DNA from: Dugong dugon
Taxonomy: Eukaryota; Chordata; Mammalia; Sirenia; Dugongidae
Assembly: GCA_030035585.1 (NCBI GenBank)
Contig: CM057477.1
Span: 56,277,447-56,341,446, forward strand
DNA length: 64,000 bases
Reading direction: 5' to 3'
Positions 46,738 to 58,910 of the stretch are shown piece by piece. Under the pieces are notes generated by a model. That model ran no database searches, was not told where the DNA came from, and saw only the letters and a program-made list of their open reading frames with translations. The position numbers were made by a program, and so were the translations under genes. Each line of letters starts with the position of its first letter. Position 1 is the first letter of the stretch.

Positions 46738-48606
46738 GTTGTTCTTGTTAGATGTCATTAAGTTGGTTCTGACTCATAGCGACCCTATGCAAAACAGTAT
46801 GAAACACTGCCCAGTCCTGCGCCATCCTCACAATCATTGCTATGTTTGAGCCCATGGTTGCCGCCACGGTGTCAATCCGTCTTGTCAAGAGACTCCCTCT
46901 TTTTGCTTACCCTCTGCTTTACCAAGCATGATGTCCTTCTCCAGATATTGATCTCTCCTGATAACATGTCCAAAGTATGAGATGAAGTCTCGCCATCTTC
47001 CCTCCCAAGGAACACTCTTGCTGTACTTCTTCCAAGACACACTTGTTCATTCTGATGGCAGTGCATGGTATATTCAATATTTTTAGCAAGCACCATAATT
47101 CAAATGAATCAATTCTTCTTCGGTCTTCTTTATTCATTGTCCAGCTTTCACATGCATACGAGGCAGTTGAAAATATCATGGGTTGGGTCAGGCACACCTT
47201 AGTCCTAAAAGCGACATCTTTGCTTATCAACACTTTAAAGACGTCATTTGCAGCAGATTTGCCCAGTGCAGTAAGTCATTTGATTTCTTGACTGCTGCTT
47301 CCATGGGCAGTGATTTTGGATCCAAGTAAAATGAAATCCTTGACAACTTCACTATTTTCTCTGTTTATCATGATGTTGCTTACTGGTTCAGTTGTGGGGA
47401 TTTTAGTTTATTTGAGATGTAATCTACAGTGAATTCTGTAGTCTTTGATCTTCACCTATAAGTATTTCAAGTCTTCTTCGTTTTCAGGAAGCAAGGTTGT
47501 ATCACCTGCCTATCACAGGTTGTTAATGAGTCTTGTATTAATCCTAATGCCACATTCTTCTTCATATAGTCAAGCTTCTCAGAGTATTTGCTCCACATAC
47601 TGACTGAGTAAGTATGGTGAAAAGATACAACCTTGACGAACACCTTTCTTGACTTTAAACCATGCAATATCCCCCTGTTCTATTCGAATAACTGCCGCTT
47701 GGTCTAAGTACAGGTTACTTATGAGTGCAATTAAGTGTTCTAGAATTCCCATTCTTCATAATGTTATCCATAATTCGTTGTGATCCACGCAGTCAAATGC
47801 TTTTGCATAGTCAATAAAACAGAGATAAACATCTTTCTGGTATTCTCTGCTTGCAGCCAAGTTCCATCTGATATCAGCGATGATATCCCTCTTCCAATGT
47901 CCTCTTCTGAATCTGGCTTGAATTTGTGCCAGTTCCCTGTAGATGCACTAGTCTAACCATTTTTGACTGATCTTCAGCAAAATTTTACTTGTACGTGATG
48001 TTAATGATATTGTTCAATAATTTCCCCAATCTGTTTAATCATCTTTCTTTGGAATGAGCACAAATACGGATATCTTGCAGACAGTTTGCCAGGTAGCTGT
48101 TTTCCAAATTTCTTAGTACAGAATATTGAGCACCTCCAGTACTGCATCCCTTTGTTGAAACATCTCAGTTGGTATTCCATCAATTCCTGGAGCCTAGTTT
48201 TTCACTAGTGCCTTCAGTACAGCTCAGATCTTTCTTCAGTACCATCAATTCATGATAATATGCTATCTACTGAAACGTTTGAATATTGACCAATTCTTAT
48301 CGGTACTGTGACTCTGTGTATTCCTCCATCTTCTTTTGATGCTTCCTGCATTGTTCAATATTTTGTACATATGATCTGTCAAAATGGCAACTTGAGGCTT
48401 ACATTTTTTTTCTTTAGTTCTTTCAGCTTGAGAAATGCGGAGTGTGTTCTTTCCTTTTGGTTTTCTAACTCCCAGTCTTTGCACATTTCATTATACTAAG
48501 TTACTTTGTCTTCTTGATCCACCCTTTGAAATCTCTTCAGCTCTTTTACTTCATCATTTCTTCCATTCACTTTAGCTACTCAACTTTCAGGAGCAAGTTT
48601 CAGATT
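46738..48606 (-). mobile_element. RTE LINE 3' segment
   Basis: Starts gttgttcttgttagatgtca (the AAC tail in reverse) and runs right into the linker before the RT, ending gcaagtttcag. Protein pieces on the minus strand include SYACESWTMNKEDRRRIDSF (46919-47233). RT DNA further right is broken. It meets the plus-strand RTE 5' part at 48995 after a short AT filler plus a later L1 piece. Confidence 0.83.
46919..48484 (-). pseudogene. RTE reverse transcriptase, degenerate
   Basis: Short frames in the RTE order: 46919-47233 (C-terminal region), 47467-47667, 48001-48183 and 48263-48484 (linker, with NAGSIKRRWRNTQSHSTDK). There are many stops, and the RT catalytic box is not intact in any single frame. 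Not functional. Confidence 0.75.
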
Positions 48607-48644
48607 AAAAAAAGTTAAAAAAAAATATACGCATATATATGTAT

Positions 48645-48975
48645 TTATATAGATAGATACCCTTATATAATCTGCATTGTCTATACATACACACAGATGT
48701 TGATGTAGATATAGATGAAGGCAAAATTCAGTATCATATTTAATGGAGAAAACTAAAGCTTTTTCTATAAAGGCAGGGACATTCAAAGAATTCCAATTTC
48801 TCAAATATATAATACTTTTGGTAGGAATTATACAACACATTTAGACTAGAGGAGAAAATAAATGGTATAGATACTTAAAATGATGGAACTATACCTGAAA
48901 TACATAAGTAAATAAACTTAAAAAATCTTAATGTAATATAATAGATAGCTGAGTAAAAAAAAAAAAAAAAAAAAG
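48645..48975 (+). mobile_element. L1 fragment with A tail and perfect 14-bp target duplication
   Basis: gcatatatatgtat occurs at 48631-48644 and 48976-48989, flanking a piece that ends in about 20 A. The interior resembles L1 (gtatcatatttaatggagaa, aactaaagctttttctataa). It inserted into the AT filler between the two RTE segments and is therefore younger than them. Confidence 0.7.
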
Positions 48976-48994
48976 GCATATATATGTATGTATA

Positions 48995-50150
48995 TGGTGG
49001 CTTGCATGTTGTTGTGATACTGGAAGCTTTGCCACTGGTATTTCAAATACCAGCAGGGTCACTCTTGGTGGACAGGTTTCAACTGAGCTTCAGACTAAGA
49101 CAGACTAGGAAAAAGGAGCTGGCTGTCTACCTCTGAAAAACTGACCAGTGACAACCTTATGAATAGCAACAGAACATTGTCTGATATATTGCCAGAAGAC
49201 TAGCCCCTTAGGTTGGAAGACACTCAAAATACAACTGGGGAAAAGCTGCCTCCTCAAAGTAGAGTCAACCTAAATGATGTGGATGGGGTCAAGCTTTTAG
49301 GACCTTCATTTACTGATGTGGCACAACTCAAAATGAGAAGAAACAGCTGCAAACATCCATTAATAATTGGAATGTGAAATGTACAAAGTACAAATCTAGG
49401 AAAATTAGAAGCTATCAAAAATGAAACGAACACTTAAACATTGATATCCTAGGCATTAGTAGCTGAAATGGACTGGTCTTGGCCATTTTGAATCAGACAA
49501 ACATATGATTTACTATGCCGGGAATGACAGATTGAAGAGGAATGGTGTCATGTTCATCATCAAAAAGAACATTTAAAGATCTATCCTGATGTACAACCCT
49601 GTCAGTGATAGGATAATATCCATACTACTAAAAGGAAGACAAGCTAATACGACTATTATTCAAATTTACACATCAACCACTAATACCAAAGATGAGGAAA
49701 TTGAAGATATTTACCAACTTTTGCAGTCTGAAATTGATGAAATATGAAATCAAGACACATTGATAATTACTGGCGATTGGAATGCATGATAGAATTTGGC
49801 AAGACCAACAACTTCTTCATTGCAAATATCTTTTTTCAACAACATAAATGGCTACTATACACATGGACCTTGCTAGATGGAATATACAGGAATTAAACTG
49901 ATGACATCTGTGGAAAGAGACTATGGAAAAACTCAATATCATCAGTCAGAACAAGGCCAGAGGCATGCTGTGGAACAGACATCAGTTGCTCATATACAGG
50001 ATCAAGTTGAAGTTGAAGAAAATTAGAACAAGTCCACGAGAGCCAAACCAAAACCTTAAGTATTTCCCACCTGAATTTAGAGACCACCTGAAAAATAGAT
50101 TGACACATTAAACAATAATGACCAAAGACCAGACGAGTTGTGGGATGACA
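48995..50150 (+). mobile_element. RTE LINE 5' segment, inverted relative to 46738-48606
   Basis: Starts tggtggcttgcatgttgttg (RTE 5' leader) and runs through the endonuclease (aacagctgcaaacatccatt, gatatcctaggcattagtag, attactggcgattggaatgc) to gttgtgggatgaca. Frames are broken; 49923-50111 (QNKARGMLWNRHQLLIYR) is the endonuclease-RT linker. It ends where an L1 3' end begins. Confidence 0.82.
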
Positions 50151-51508
50151 TTAAAAAGCTAGAAATAGAAGTACCATACAATCCAGCTATCCCGCTCCTT
50201 GGAATATATCCTAGAGAAACAAGAGGCGTCACACGAATAGATATATGCACATCCATGTTCATCACAGCACTGTTCACAATAGCAAAAAGAGAGAAGCAAC
50301 CTAGTGCCCATCAATGGACAAATGGATAAACAAACTATGGTATATCCACACAATGGAGTATTATGCCACGATAAAGAACAATGATGAAGCTATGAAGCAT
50401 CATATAACATGGTGGAAGCTGGAACTTTTTATGCTGAGTGAATTTAGTCAGTCACAGAAGGACAAATACTGTATAAGATCACTATTATAAGAACTCAAGA
50501 AAATCTTTAAACACAGAAGAAAACATTGTTTGATGGTTACAGGGGTGGGGAGGGAGGGTCAGGGTTATTCACTAACTAGATAGTAGATAAGAATCATCTT
50601 AGGTGAAAGGAAGGACAGTACACACTACAGGGGAAGCCAGCACAACTGGACTAAACAAAAGCTAAGAAGTTTCCTCAATACAATCAAATACTTTGAGAGA
50701 CAGAGTAGCAGGGATGGGGGTTCTGGGAACCATGATTTCAGGGGACATCTAGGTCAATTGGCATAACAAAGCTTATTAAGAAAATGTGCTGCATCTACTT
50801 TGTTGAGTGACGTCTCCAGTCTTAAAAGCTTGCAAGCAGCCATCTAAGATGCATCAGTTGGTCCCAACCACTTGGAGTACAGGAGAATGAAGAACACCAA
50901 AGACACAAGGAAAGTATTAGCCCAAGAGACAGTATGGGCCACATAAACCAGAGACTTCAGCCTGAGACCAGAAGAACTAGGTGGTGCGCGGCAACTACCA
51001 ATGAACGTCCTGACAGGGAACACAACAGAGGGTCCCTGATGGAGCAGTAGAACTATGGGATGCAGAACTCAAATTCTAGTAAGAAAACCACACTTAGTGG
51101 TCTGACTGAGACTGAAGTTGCCCCAGAAAGCATGGCCCCTGAACTCTCTATCGGCCCAGAACTAAAACAATTTCCAAGGCCAACTCTTCAGACAGGGATT
51201 GGACTGGACTGTGGGACATAAAGTGATATTCGTGAAGAATGTGCCTCTTGGTCAAGTAGATACAAGAGACCAAAGGTGCAGCTTCTGTCCAGAGGTGAGA
51301 TGGGAAGGCAGAGAGAGTTAGGAGCTGGTTGAATATTCATGGGGCATCAGGGGCAGAGGGGAGGAGTGTGCTGTCACAGAATGGGGTAAGTGGTTGTGGT
51401 CTCATAACAATGTATGTAAAAAAAAATTTGTATGGGAGACTAACTTGAAATGTAAACTTCATTTAATTATAACAATAAAAAAAAGAAATAACAGCAAAAA
51501 AAAAAAAA
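50151..51508 (+). mobile_element. L1 3' end, 5'-truncated, with A tail
   Basis: gctagaaatagaagtaccat, caatccagctatcccgctcc, aacaaactatggtatatcca, ggtggggagggagggtcagg, ggcagagagagttaggagct, then aaca.taaaaaaa and A-runs to 51508. It is the sense version of 38209-39405. The start abuts the RTE with acatt shared with the sequence after the A tail (ttacattcag), so the target duplication is short or unclear. Confidence 0.8.
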
Positions 51509-52518
51509 TTACATTCAGTTTTAGCAACATATTACTTCTTAGGAAACACAGAAAAAGTCTTACAACAGTTTGATATAGGGAAAATTCATAGGGCAGTAGT
51601 TTCGCTGATGGTGCAAAGATGATGTAAACCACGAGTCCATGCTAACACACAGAGGGACAATTAAAAATATATATATGCACATAACGCTATTGAGAATACC
51701 AAAGTCGAAAGATGCAAATATTTACATTTACATAACAATAAAAGAAATTAATCTTCCTCATTTTCATATGTTCACTCTCTCTGAGAATGGAAAATTGTTG
51801 GCTTCTATCTCCTTCGATGTTTGTTTATTTATTTATTTTTATAGAAACATAACTCTAAGCATCTTAATGAGTAATGTAATCTTCACTTAGAATAATCTTT
51901 TAGAAAATACATCAAGTACACAAAATCACTTAGGCATTTTTAGAGACAGTATTAAAACTGAATTGATGAATATAACACTGCAACTAGTGAAGTATTCAGA
52001 AATTCTTAGTTAATAATTAAGTATAAAATCCTCTAAAAAATACTCTTAAAATACAATGGAACTATGGCTACATTCAACTATCATCACAAATTCATTTGCG
52101 AGTCAGACATCTTGTTTTCCCAACACTATTCCATAATAGTGACAGTGAAAGCATCATCTTGTAAAAGTTGACAAAACAACAACATGACATCAGTGGCAGA
52201 CACATCTGAAATCACAGTCATACTGTCTGAATCATGTACATCCTCTGATTGATGACCAAAGTAGGGCCCAGACTATACAAGACCTGATATCTTTTATTAT
52301 AGTTGTCATACTCTCTGTCCTGATCATTCCTTACATGTATTTCTTACGAAAAACATCATTTAGATGCACATATTCTGGGTGATGACAAGCAATTCTTGAT
52401 TAATCCACATAGTTGAGAATAAGCGCCCAATATTTTGTTGCAGAGGAAAAATGTAGAATTCTTAGAATTCTCACCTTCCATGTAGGAGACCAGACAATGT
52501 ACCTCATGCTCACCCATC
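51509..52518. other. AT-rich, probably single-copy, no gene seen
   Basis: A plus-strand open frame at 51639-51890 has no recognisable domain. No named repeat. Confidence 0.45.
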
Positions 52519-52690
52519 TGTTAATGGTGGTTTGTCTGTTGCTATGATGCTGAGCAGGTTTCAGTGGATCCTCTCGACTAAGGCAGAGTAGAAGGAAAGA
52601 CCGAAGGAAAGACCTAAGGGCAGCACTTTGTTCCATTTTACATAAGGTCACCATGAGTCAGGGACCACTCAGTGACAGCTCACAACAAAA
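52519..52690 (+). mobile_element. Short RTE-derived element (5' leader joined to 3' tail)
   Basis: The front part (tgttaatggtggtttgtctg, ttgctatgatgctgagcagg, tttcagtggatcctctcgac, taaggcagagtagaaggaaa) follows the RTE 5' leader seen at 25801 and 48995. The back part (ttccattttacataaggtca, ccatgagtcagggaccactc, cagctcacaacaa) is the RTE 3' tail. About 3 kb of coding region is absent. It is either an internally deleted RTE or a member of an RTE-derived SINE family. Confidence 0.6.
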
Positions 52691-53337
52691 ACATATTGTT
52701 GTTAAGAGACACTTGACCAAAGGAAAGAGTGGAGGTCAAATCCATAACCCAGAGTTAGGGCTCTTCTTTTTGTAACTTATTAGTAAAAGAGGGTTGTAAT
52801 TTGTATAAAAACAGCAGTATCTTTTAGTTGCAGGTCTCGTTGACATGTTAGTGAAGTTGAGAGCTTAGATATAGTTGTTTTAAAAATCCCAACCAGACTT
52901 CTGCAGAAGCAAAGAAATTTTATTTAAAAAAATCACTTGAAGTTAAGTAAAAATTTAAACACATTCTCCCAGTGGTTCTTAAGATCAGGCAAGTGAGGGC
53001 AACACTAAATATTAAAATTGAGCTGAAATAGTCTATATTATCTCCTAGAAGCATAGGCCCACATAGTGTTGGCTTTGTAAGGGCTAACAGATATCTAGTT
53101 CAGGTATGCAAAGGTGCCTAATCATAGGAAATACACAGACCTTGTGAACTAGAATCATTATAGAGAAATAGGCAATAACACAGCAACAAAGATTTAAAAA
53201 AAAACTTAAAAGATATGCCTACTGTGCTATTATTTCCCTTGTGGGAAAAAGTAGTAGTCTAACAGAGTAATGACGTCTATATTGAAGCCTTCATTATGTG
53301 AATTAAGACTGAGAAATATTAAAGAACTAGGAAGAGT
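52691..53337. other. No feature recognised
   Basis: AT-rich sequence with no named repeat or gene. Confidence 0.4.
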
Positions 53338-53492
53338 AATGAAGGAAACCATCAACGAGGTAGATTGATGCAATAACCACAGTAATGGACATAAGCAACC
53401 CAAGATCATGAAAATGGTGCAGGACTGTTTTGTTCTACTGTACATAAGATTAGCATGAGTCAGAGCTGACTCAATGACAACTAACAACAATA
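53338..53492 (+). mobile_element. RTE LINE 3' end, 5'-truncated
   Basis: aaccatcaacgaggtagatt, catgaaaatggtgcaggact, gttttgttctactgtacata, cagagctgactcaatgacaa, ctaacaacaatag: the last ~150 bases of RTE in sense. The 166-codon minus-strand frame at 53230-53730 passes through this and the next repeat in antisense and is not a gene. Confidence 0.78.
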
Positions 53493-53519
53493 GAAGATAG
53501 AAGATCATAGAGAACATGC

Positions 53520-53720
53520 TCAAGGAAGTGGGTATGATATGATGGAAATGGCACATTCCTGGGATTCTGGGGAATATGTTCAGGTCTTGCCTCTGCCAAT
53601 AGCAGTGTGCCTGGGAGGGCTCTGACTCTCTAGGCTTGAGTGCCTTAACTTTACCAGAAGTGAAATAGATTTGACAACTTATAATGATCCTTCCAAACCC
53701 TGGATATCTATGATTTGCTG
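53520..53720 (+). repeat. MIR-like SINE fragment
   Basis: gttcaggtcttgcctctgcc, aatagcagtgtgcctgggag, ataatgatccttccaaaccc, tggatatctatgatttg: the layout of a MIR-group repeat. Diverged. Confidence 0.5.
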
Positions 53721-53899
53721 AAATTGGCAATTATCACAACAGAGGTGACACCACTAGCTGCCTCAGAATGTTAAGAGAGCAGAGATAAGCAGCTGTCATC
53801 CCAGAGGAGACAGAATTTGTCTTCCCCTGAACAAGACCCTTCACGGGAGATCAAAATCTCATGGGGGAATAAGCTATGTTTGCAGAGCATGTAAGTACT

Positions 53900-54290
53900 T
53901 AAGACAGAAATAGCACGTTTGAGAGTCAGATATGCCAGAGTTCAAATTTGGCTCTTCCATTTACCCATTGGTTGGTGAAGGATGAACTATTTAACCTTTC
54001 AGAGCCCCAATTTCCTCATGGGTAATGGAGTCCCTCGGTGCTACGATGATTAACATGCTTGCCTGCTAACCAAAAGGTTGGAGCTTCAAGTCCATCCAGA
54101 GGTGTCTAGGAAGAAAGGCCTGGAGCTATACTTCTGAAAAATCAGCCATTGGAAACCCTATGGAGCACAGTTCTACTCTGACACACATGGGGTCACCATG
54201 AGTCAGAATTGACTCCACAGCAACTGGTTTGGTTTTTTGATTTGAAATGAGTATAATACCTGAGTTTGAAGAGCTTGACTGGGTAGAGTT
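53900..54290 (+). repeat. MIR SINE split by an AfroSINE
   Basis: gagagtcagatatgccagag, ttcaaatttggctcttccat, atttaacctttcagagcccc, aatttcctcatgggtaatgg before the SINE, then gagtataatacctgagtttg after it. The MIR is continuous without the 54026-54240 insertion. Confidence 0.7.
54026..54240 (+). mobile_element. AfroSINE, long variant
   Basis: Head gagtccctcggtgctacgat, cctgctaaccaaaaggttgg, insert catccagaggtgtctaggaa and acttctgaaaaatcagccat, aaaccctatggagcacagtt, tail ggggtcaccatgagtcagaa, ending ggtttggttttttga. The best-preserved long copy in the window. Confidence 0.9.
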
Positions 54291-55949
54291 GACCAACATA
54301 TGCTTTTTCAGTCTACTCTATTAGAAAACAAGCTTCTTGAGGGCAGGGGATGATATAAGAATCATTGAATCTCTAACACATTACTAAGTAATTGACAAGT
54401 TCTAGCTGTTTTGTAAGTGTTATGTTCATTGTGTAATCAATTATATAATTAGTGACGAATGAACCAAGGATAGACTGGCATCTGCATTGCTGTCTAAGAA
54501 CCACTGATAAAGTTAGAATCTCTTATAGATGGTGTATTAACCATATATGTCAGCTTCTGCATGATACTTAAAATCATGACAAAACTTTGAGGATTACAGT
54601 GATCACCTTGATACTAAAGTGAGGTTTAAATTATGTTCAGGTGTTCTGTTTCAGAGCCAAGGGAGAAGTCTCATATTTTAAAGAGATGTCCTTTTTAAAG
54701 CACAAGGACAAAAACTTGTGTCTAAAATACTAACCCTTAGCTATTCTGAAAATTTGACTCTCTCAATTTCTCTTTAGCTGAAGATTCCTAACAAAGAGGC
54801 TTGTATTTCTGTAATATAGAACACTGAATAAAATATAACTGAACAGTAACAAACCCCTCAGAAATAGAAAATAGACATGATACTCATGAATTTGTTAATT
54901 ATCATTTTATGCTTAAATAGCAATTAAGTAAAACACATAAAGGCTACTATCCATCGATAGTTGGTCTACTCATATGGGAATCAAATATACTATGCGTTAA
55001 CACTTTATAAATATGTTAGCTTATTAACTTGCAAATATAAGGTGTACTTAAAGATTAATTGATATAAATAGTGTAATTCATCCATTAGAAATTACTTGTG
55101 AGACTTACACATTTTGAATATATTGGTGGGATGATTAAATTGAACAGACTTGTTTTTATATAATTTTGTAAATGTGAGTTTGTGTTTCAGTTGTTTTACT
55201 TATTTCAAGGCAGATGTAATTTGAATACCCTAAAATAAATTATATTTCCTAAGATATTGACACTTTAATTGATTTTAATTTCCTGGAGTTGTTCACTCAA
55301 ATTATTTAGAAAATAGAAGATTCTTGGCAGACATTGGTTAGTCAAACAACAAATATATGATTTTTCAACAGTTTTTGAAGATTATTTCTTTATGTTTTAA
55401 TAACTGAAATTTAGTCATTTCCTCTTCAGGGTTTTACATATATTATGATAAATTTTATATTTCTTATAGCTAATGAATAATATAATTTCATTTTCCTGCA
55501 TTAGGAATATCCATGTTTTATTTTGAAATTGGTATAATTCCCCAGAATGAATAAATTATAAATAAACTCCAAGAATAGCTGGTCTACTAAATCTGTTATG
55601 AAATGCTCATAAATTGCCCCACTCTCTTGTGTCGAGGGCAGGATGAGTCAGCCTGTTCCTATGGATAGGAAACCTTATAGAGATGATTACTTCAAGCATA
55701 AGAAGATTTGACGCAGTGGTATGTACAATTTCTCACAGATACTAACTTTCCAATATATGACTTCTGATAATTTTTGACAGATTTACAAATATTATCTGGC
55801 TTTAAATCCGAAATACAATTTTGTTTAGCATTCCTCACTTCTTTATCCCAAGCATTAACAATTCAAACAGCAAACTTTCTCCATAATATTATTGACACCA
55901 TTAACCATATGAATAATAGCTTATTAATTTAGTCCATACACAGAGATGA
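54291..55949. other. AT-rich, probably single-copy, no gene seen
   Basis: 1.66 kb without a repeat that I can name and without an open frame of note. The longest stretch of apparently unique DNA in the window. Confidence 0.5.
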
Positions 55950-57105
55950 ATTTGAGATGGGCCATAGACATAAGCATAAAAACATAAAATCTAGAAGAAA
56001 ACATAGGAAAATATCTTCATGGTCGACTCTTAGGATTTCTTAGGCTGAATCCATAAAATAGCTAATTCTATAAAAGCAATATATTGGCTTTAGCAAATTA
56101 ATAATTTCTTCTCATTGAACACACCATTAAGAACATGAATTGACAAAACACTAATTGAGAGAAAGTGTCTGCAACCTGACAAAATAATTGTATCCAAAGT
56201 ATATAAAGAGCTTCTATAATGCAATAATAAAAAGACAACACATTAAAAAAAATGGACAAATGAGTTGCAAATAACTGAGAAAATATATGAATGTCCAATA
56301 CATGAAAAGATGCTCAACATCAACTGTCATTAGGAAAATGCAAACTGAAATCACATTGAGATGACATTTTTCAACTGCTAGAATAGCTAAAATCAAAAGA
56401 TTCACAATGCTGACATGTGCCATTGAAGCAACTGGAACTCTCGTGCATTACAGAAGGGAGTGTGAACGGCACAATAACTTGAAGGAACTGTTTGGTATTT
56501 TCTTAAAAAAATTAAACATGTCTCCATCCTGTAACCCAATAATTTCATGTCTATTTAACATATGTACACACACACACACACACACAGAGAAGGATTTGTA
56601 GATCATAGTTACAGCAACTTTATTCATAATTGTTCTAATCTGGAAATAACCCAAATAGCCACCAATAGTAGAATAGATAAACACATTCTAATATATTGAT
56701 ACAGCGGAATGCTGGCAACAAACTGGAGCGAACTAATGATATGTTCAACAATATGGATAAATCTCTAAAACATTTTATAGTGCAAAAGAAACTAAGTCCA
56801 AAATAATACAATCTTTATGACTCAATTTATATCAAGAATAAGAATAAGTAAAACTAAAATATAATAATGAAATAAGAAAGTGGTTACTTCTGTGGGGGGC
56901 ATATTTGAGAGGGGCATGAGAAAATGTTAAGTAGTGATATATATTCTGTATCTTGATTTAGAGTGGCTGTTTTATGGGGATATACAACCGTAAAATCTTA
57001 TCAATCTGAACATTAAGGAAATTGAGACCAAGAAACTAACAGGTACAAATGTTGGAATTTTTTAATTTAAACAAATTATGCTATTATCCTAAAGTAGTAT
57101 TTACG
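55950..57105 (+). mobile_element. Ancient L1, ORF2 C-terminus and 3' region
   Basis: tctagaagaaaacataggaa, ttagcaaattaataatttct, aaaaatggacaaatgagttg, catgaaaagatgctcaacat, gaactctcgtgcattacaga, gaaggaactgtttggtattt, caatagtagaatagataaac: L1 in sense, with a (CA)n at 56567-56586 inside. Many stops. Confidence 0.75.
56567..56586. repeat. (CA)n microsatellite
   Basis: Ten CA units within the old L1. Confidence 0.8.
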
Positions 57106-57146
57106 GTACAAAAATTTAGATGTGTTGCACCTCAGTGAAATTTCTA

Positions 57147-57734
57147 GAGGTCCAGTGGTGTGGGGCATGATGAGTTATTCCTTCTAAAGTGAAGGATAAG
57201 TTATTGCATCTGGCCCCTCCCACAACTAAAAAAAAGGCACAAGGCCTAGTGGGCATCCTTGTTGGAGGCAACATATCCCTCATTTGGGTGTGCTACTCTC
57301 ACCTATTTATCAAGTGACTTGAAAAGCTGCTAGTTATGAACTGGGCTCAGACCAAGAGAAGGCTCTGCAACAGGTTCAGGCTGCGGTGCGAGTGGCTCTG
57401 TCTCGGGCCATATGATTCAGTTGATCCAATGGTGCTTGAAGTGTCAGTGGCAGATAGAGACGCTGTTTGGTGTCTTTGGCAGGTTCCTATTGGTGAATCA
57501 CAGTGTAGACCCTTAGGATTTTGGACCAAAGCCCTGCCATCCTCTGCAGATAACTATTCTCTTTTTAAGAAACAGCTTTGGGCTTGTTACTGGGCTTTGG
57601 TAGAAGCTGAACACTTAACCATGGGCCAAGTCACCATGCTACCTGAGCTGCCCATCAGGAACTGGGTGTTGTCTGGTTCACAGAGTCATAAAGTTAGACA
57701 TGCACAGCAGCACTCTTTCCTTAAATGGAAGTAG
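57147..57734 (+). pseudogene. ERVL pol: RT end and RNase H junction
   Basis: An open stretch at 57336-57734 contains PLGFWTKALPSSADNYSLF and ACYWALVEAEHLTMG, the RT connection/tether region in which the plus-strand reading matches ERV pol layouts. A stop (tag) follows at about 57733. Upstream DNA from 57147 continues the RT thumb. Confidence 0.8.
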
Positions 57735-57785
57735 TATATACGAGATTGGGCCCGAGCAGGACCTGAAGATACATGAGTAAGTGGT

Positions 57786-58372
57786 ATGGCCCAAATTCAC
57801 ATAATCTCCACTCCTGTCACATTACCTCCCATTTCCCAGTCTGTACCTATGGCTTCTTGGAGAGTTCCTTATGATCAGTTGACTGAAGAAGAGAAAACTC
57901 ATGCCTGGTTTACAGATGGTTCTGCCCAATATTCAGGCACCACTCAAAAGTGGACTGCAGCAGCATTACAGCCACTTTCTGGGACCTCCCTGAAGGACAA
58001 TGGTGAAGGGAAATCCTCCCAAGGGCAGAAATTAGAGCAGTGTACCTGGTTGTTCACTTTGCTTGGAAGGAGAAATGGCTACATGTGTGACTGTCTATTG
58101 ATTCATGGGCTGTGGCCAATAGTTTGGCTGGATGGTCAGGGACTTGGAAGGAACATGATTGGAAAATTGGAGACAAGGATATAAGGGGAAGAGGTATGTG
58201 GATAGACCTCTCTGAATGGGCCAGTGAAGTGAAGATATTTGTGTCTCATGTGAATGCTTACCAAAGGATGACCTCAGCAGAGGAGGATTTTAACAATCAA
58301 GTGGATAGGATGATGCATCCTGTGGAAACCAGTCATCCTCTTTCCCTAGCCACTCCCATCATTGCCCAATGA
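57786..58372 (+). pseudogene. ERVL pol: RNase H domain, frameshifted
   Basis: 57786-58184 holds HAWFTDGSAQYSGTTQKW, with the first catalytic Asp of RNase H in the FTDGS box. The frame is lost after about 58,030 and picked up in another frame at 58112-58372, which includes a GWSGTWKEHDWKIG piece and the RNase H end VSHVNAYQRMTSAEED. The zinc-binding start of integrase follows. Not translatable as one chain. Confidence 0.82.
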
Positions 58373-58910
58373 GCACATGAACAAAATGGCCATAGTGGCA
58401 AGGATGGAGGTTATGCATGGGCTCAGCAACATGGAATTCCATTTATGAAGGCCAACTTGGCTACAGGCACTGCTGAGTGTCTAATCTTCCAGCATCAGAG
58501 AACAACACTGAGTCCTCCATATGACATAATTCCTCAAGGTGATCAGCCAGCAACCTGGTAACAGGTTGATTACATTGGACTACTTCCACTATGGAAAGGG
58601 CAGAGTTTTGTTATTAGTGGAATAGACATTTACTTGGGATATGGATTTGCCTTCCTGGCACACAATGCCACTGCCAAAACTACCATCCGTGGACATACAG
58701 AATGCCTTATCCACCATCACGCTATCCCACACAGCATTGCCTCAGATCAAGCAACTCACTTCAGAGCAAATGAAGTGCAACAAATGGGCTCCTGCTCATG
58801 GAATTCACTAGACTTACCATGTCCCCCATCATCCTGAAGCAGCGGGCTTCATAGAATGATGGAATGGCCTTCTGAAGACACAATTATGGTGCCAGCTAAG
58901 TGGCAATACC
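58373..58910 (+). pseudogene. ERVL pol: integrase, broken
   Basis: Zinc-binding region at about 58,370-58,500, where the second Cys position appears to read Phe (tgtctaatcttc). Catalytic core: gattacattgg near 58,568 (first Asp), SIASDQATHFRAN in 58634-58837 (second Asp) and gggcttcatagaatg near 58,848, the GFIE with the third acidic residue, followed at once by a stop. The DD-E residues are thus visible but spread over broken frames. Confidence 0.8.

Noticed and set aside
53230-53730. 166-codon minus-strand open frame with Leu/Phe-rich stretches that look like membrane segments
   Set aside because: It runs through the antisense of an RTE 3' end and a MIR-like repeat. The hydrophobic look comes from T-rich antisense sequence.
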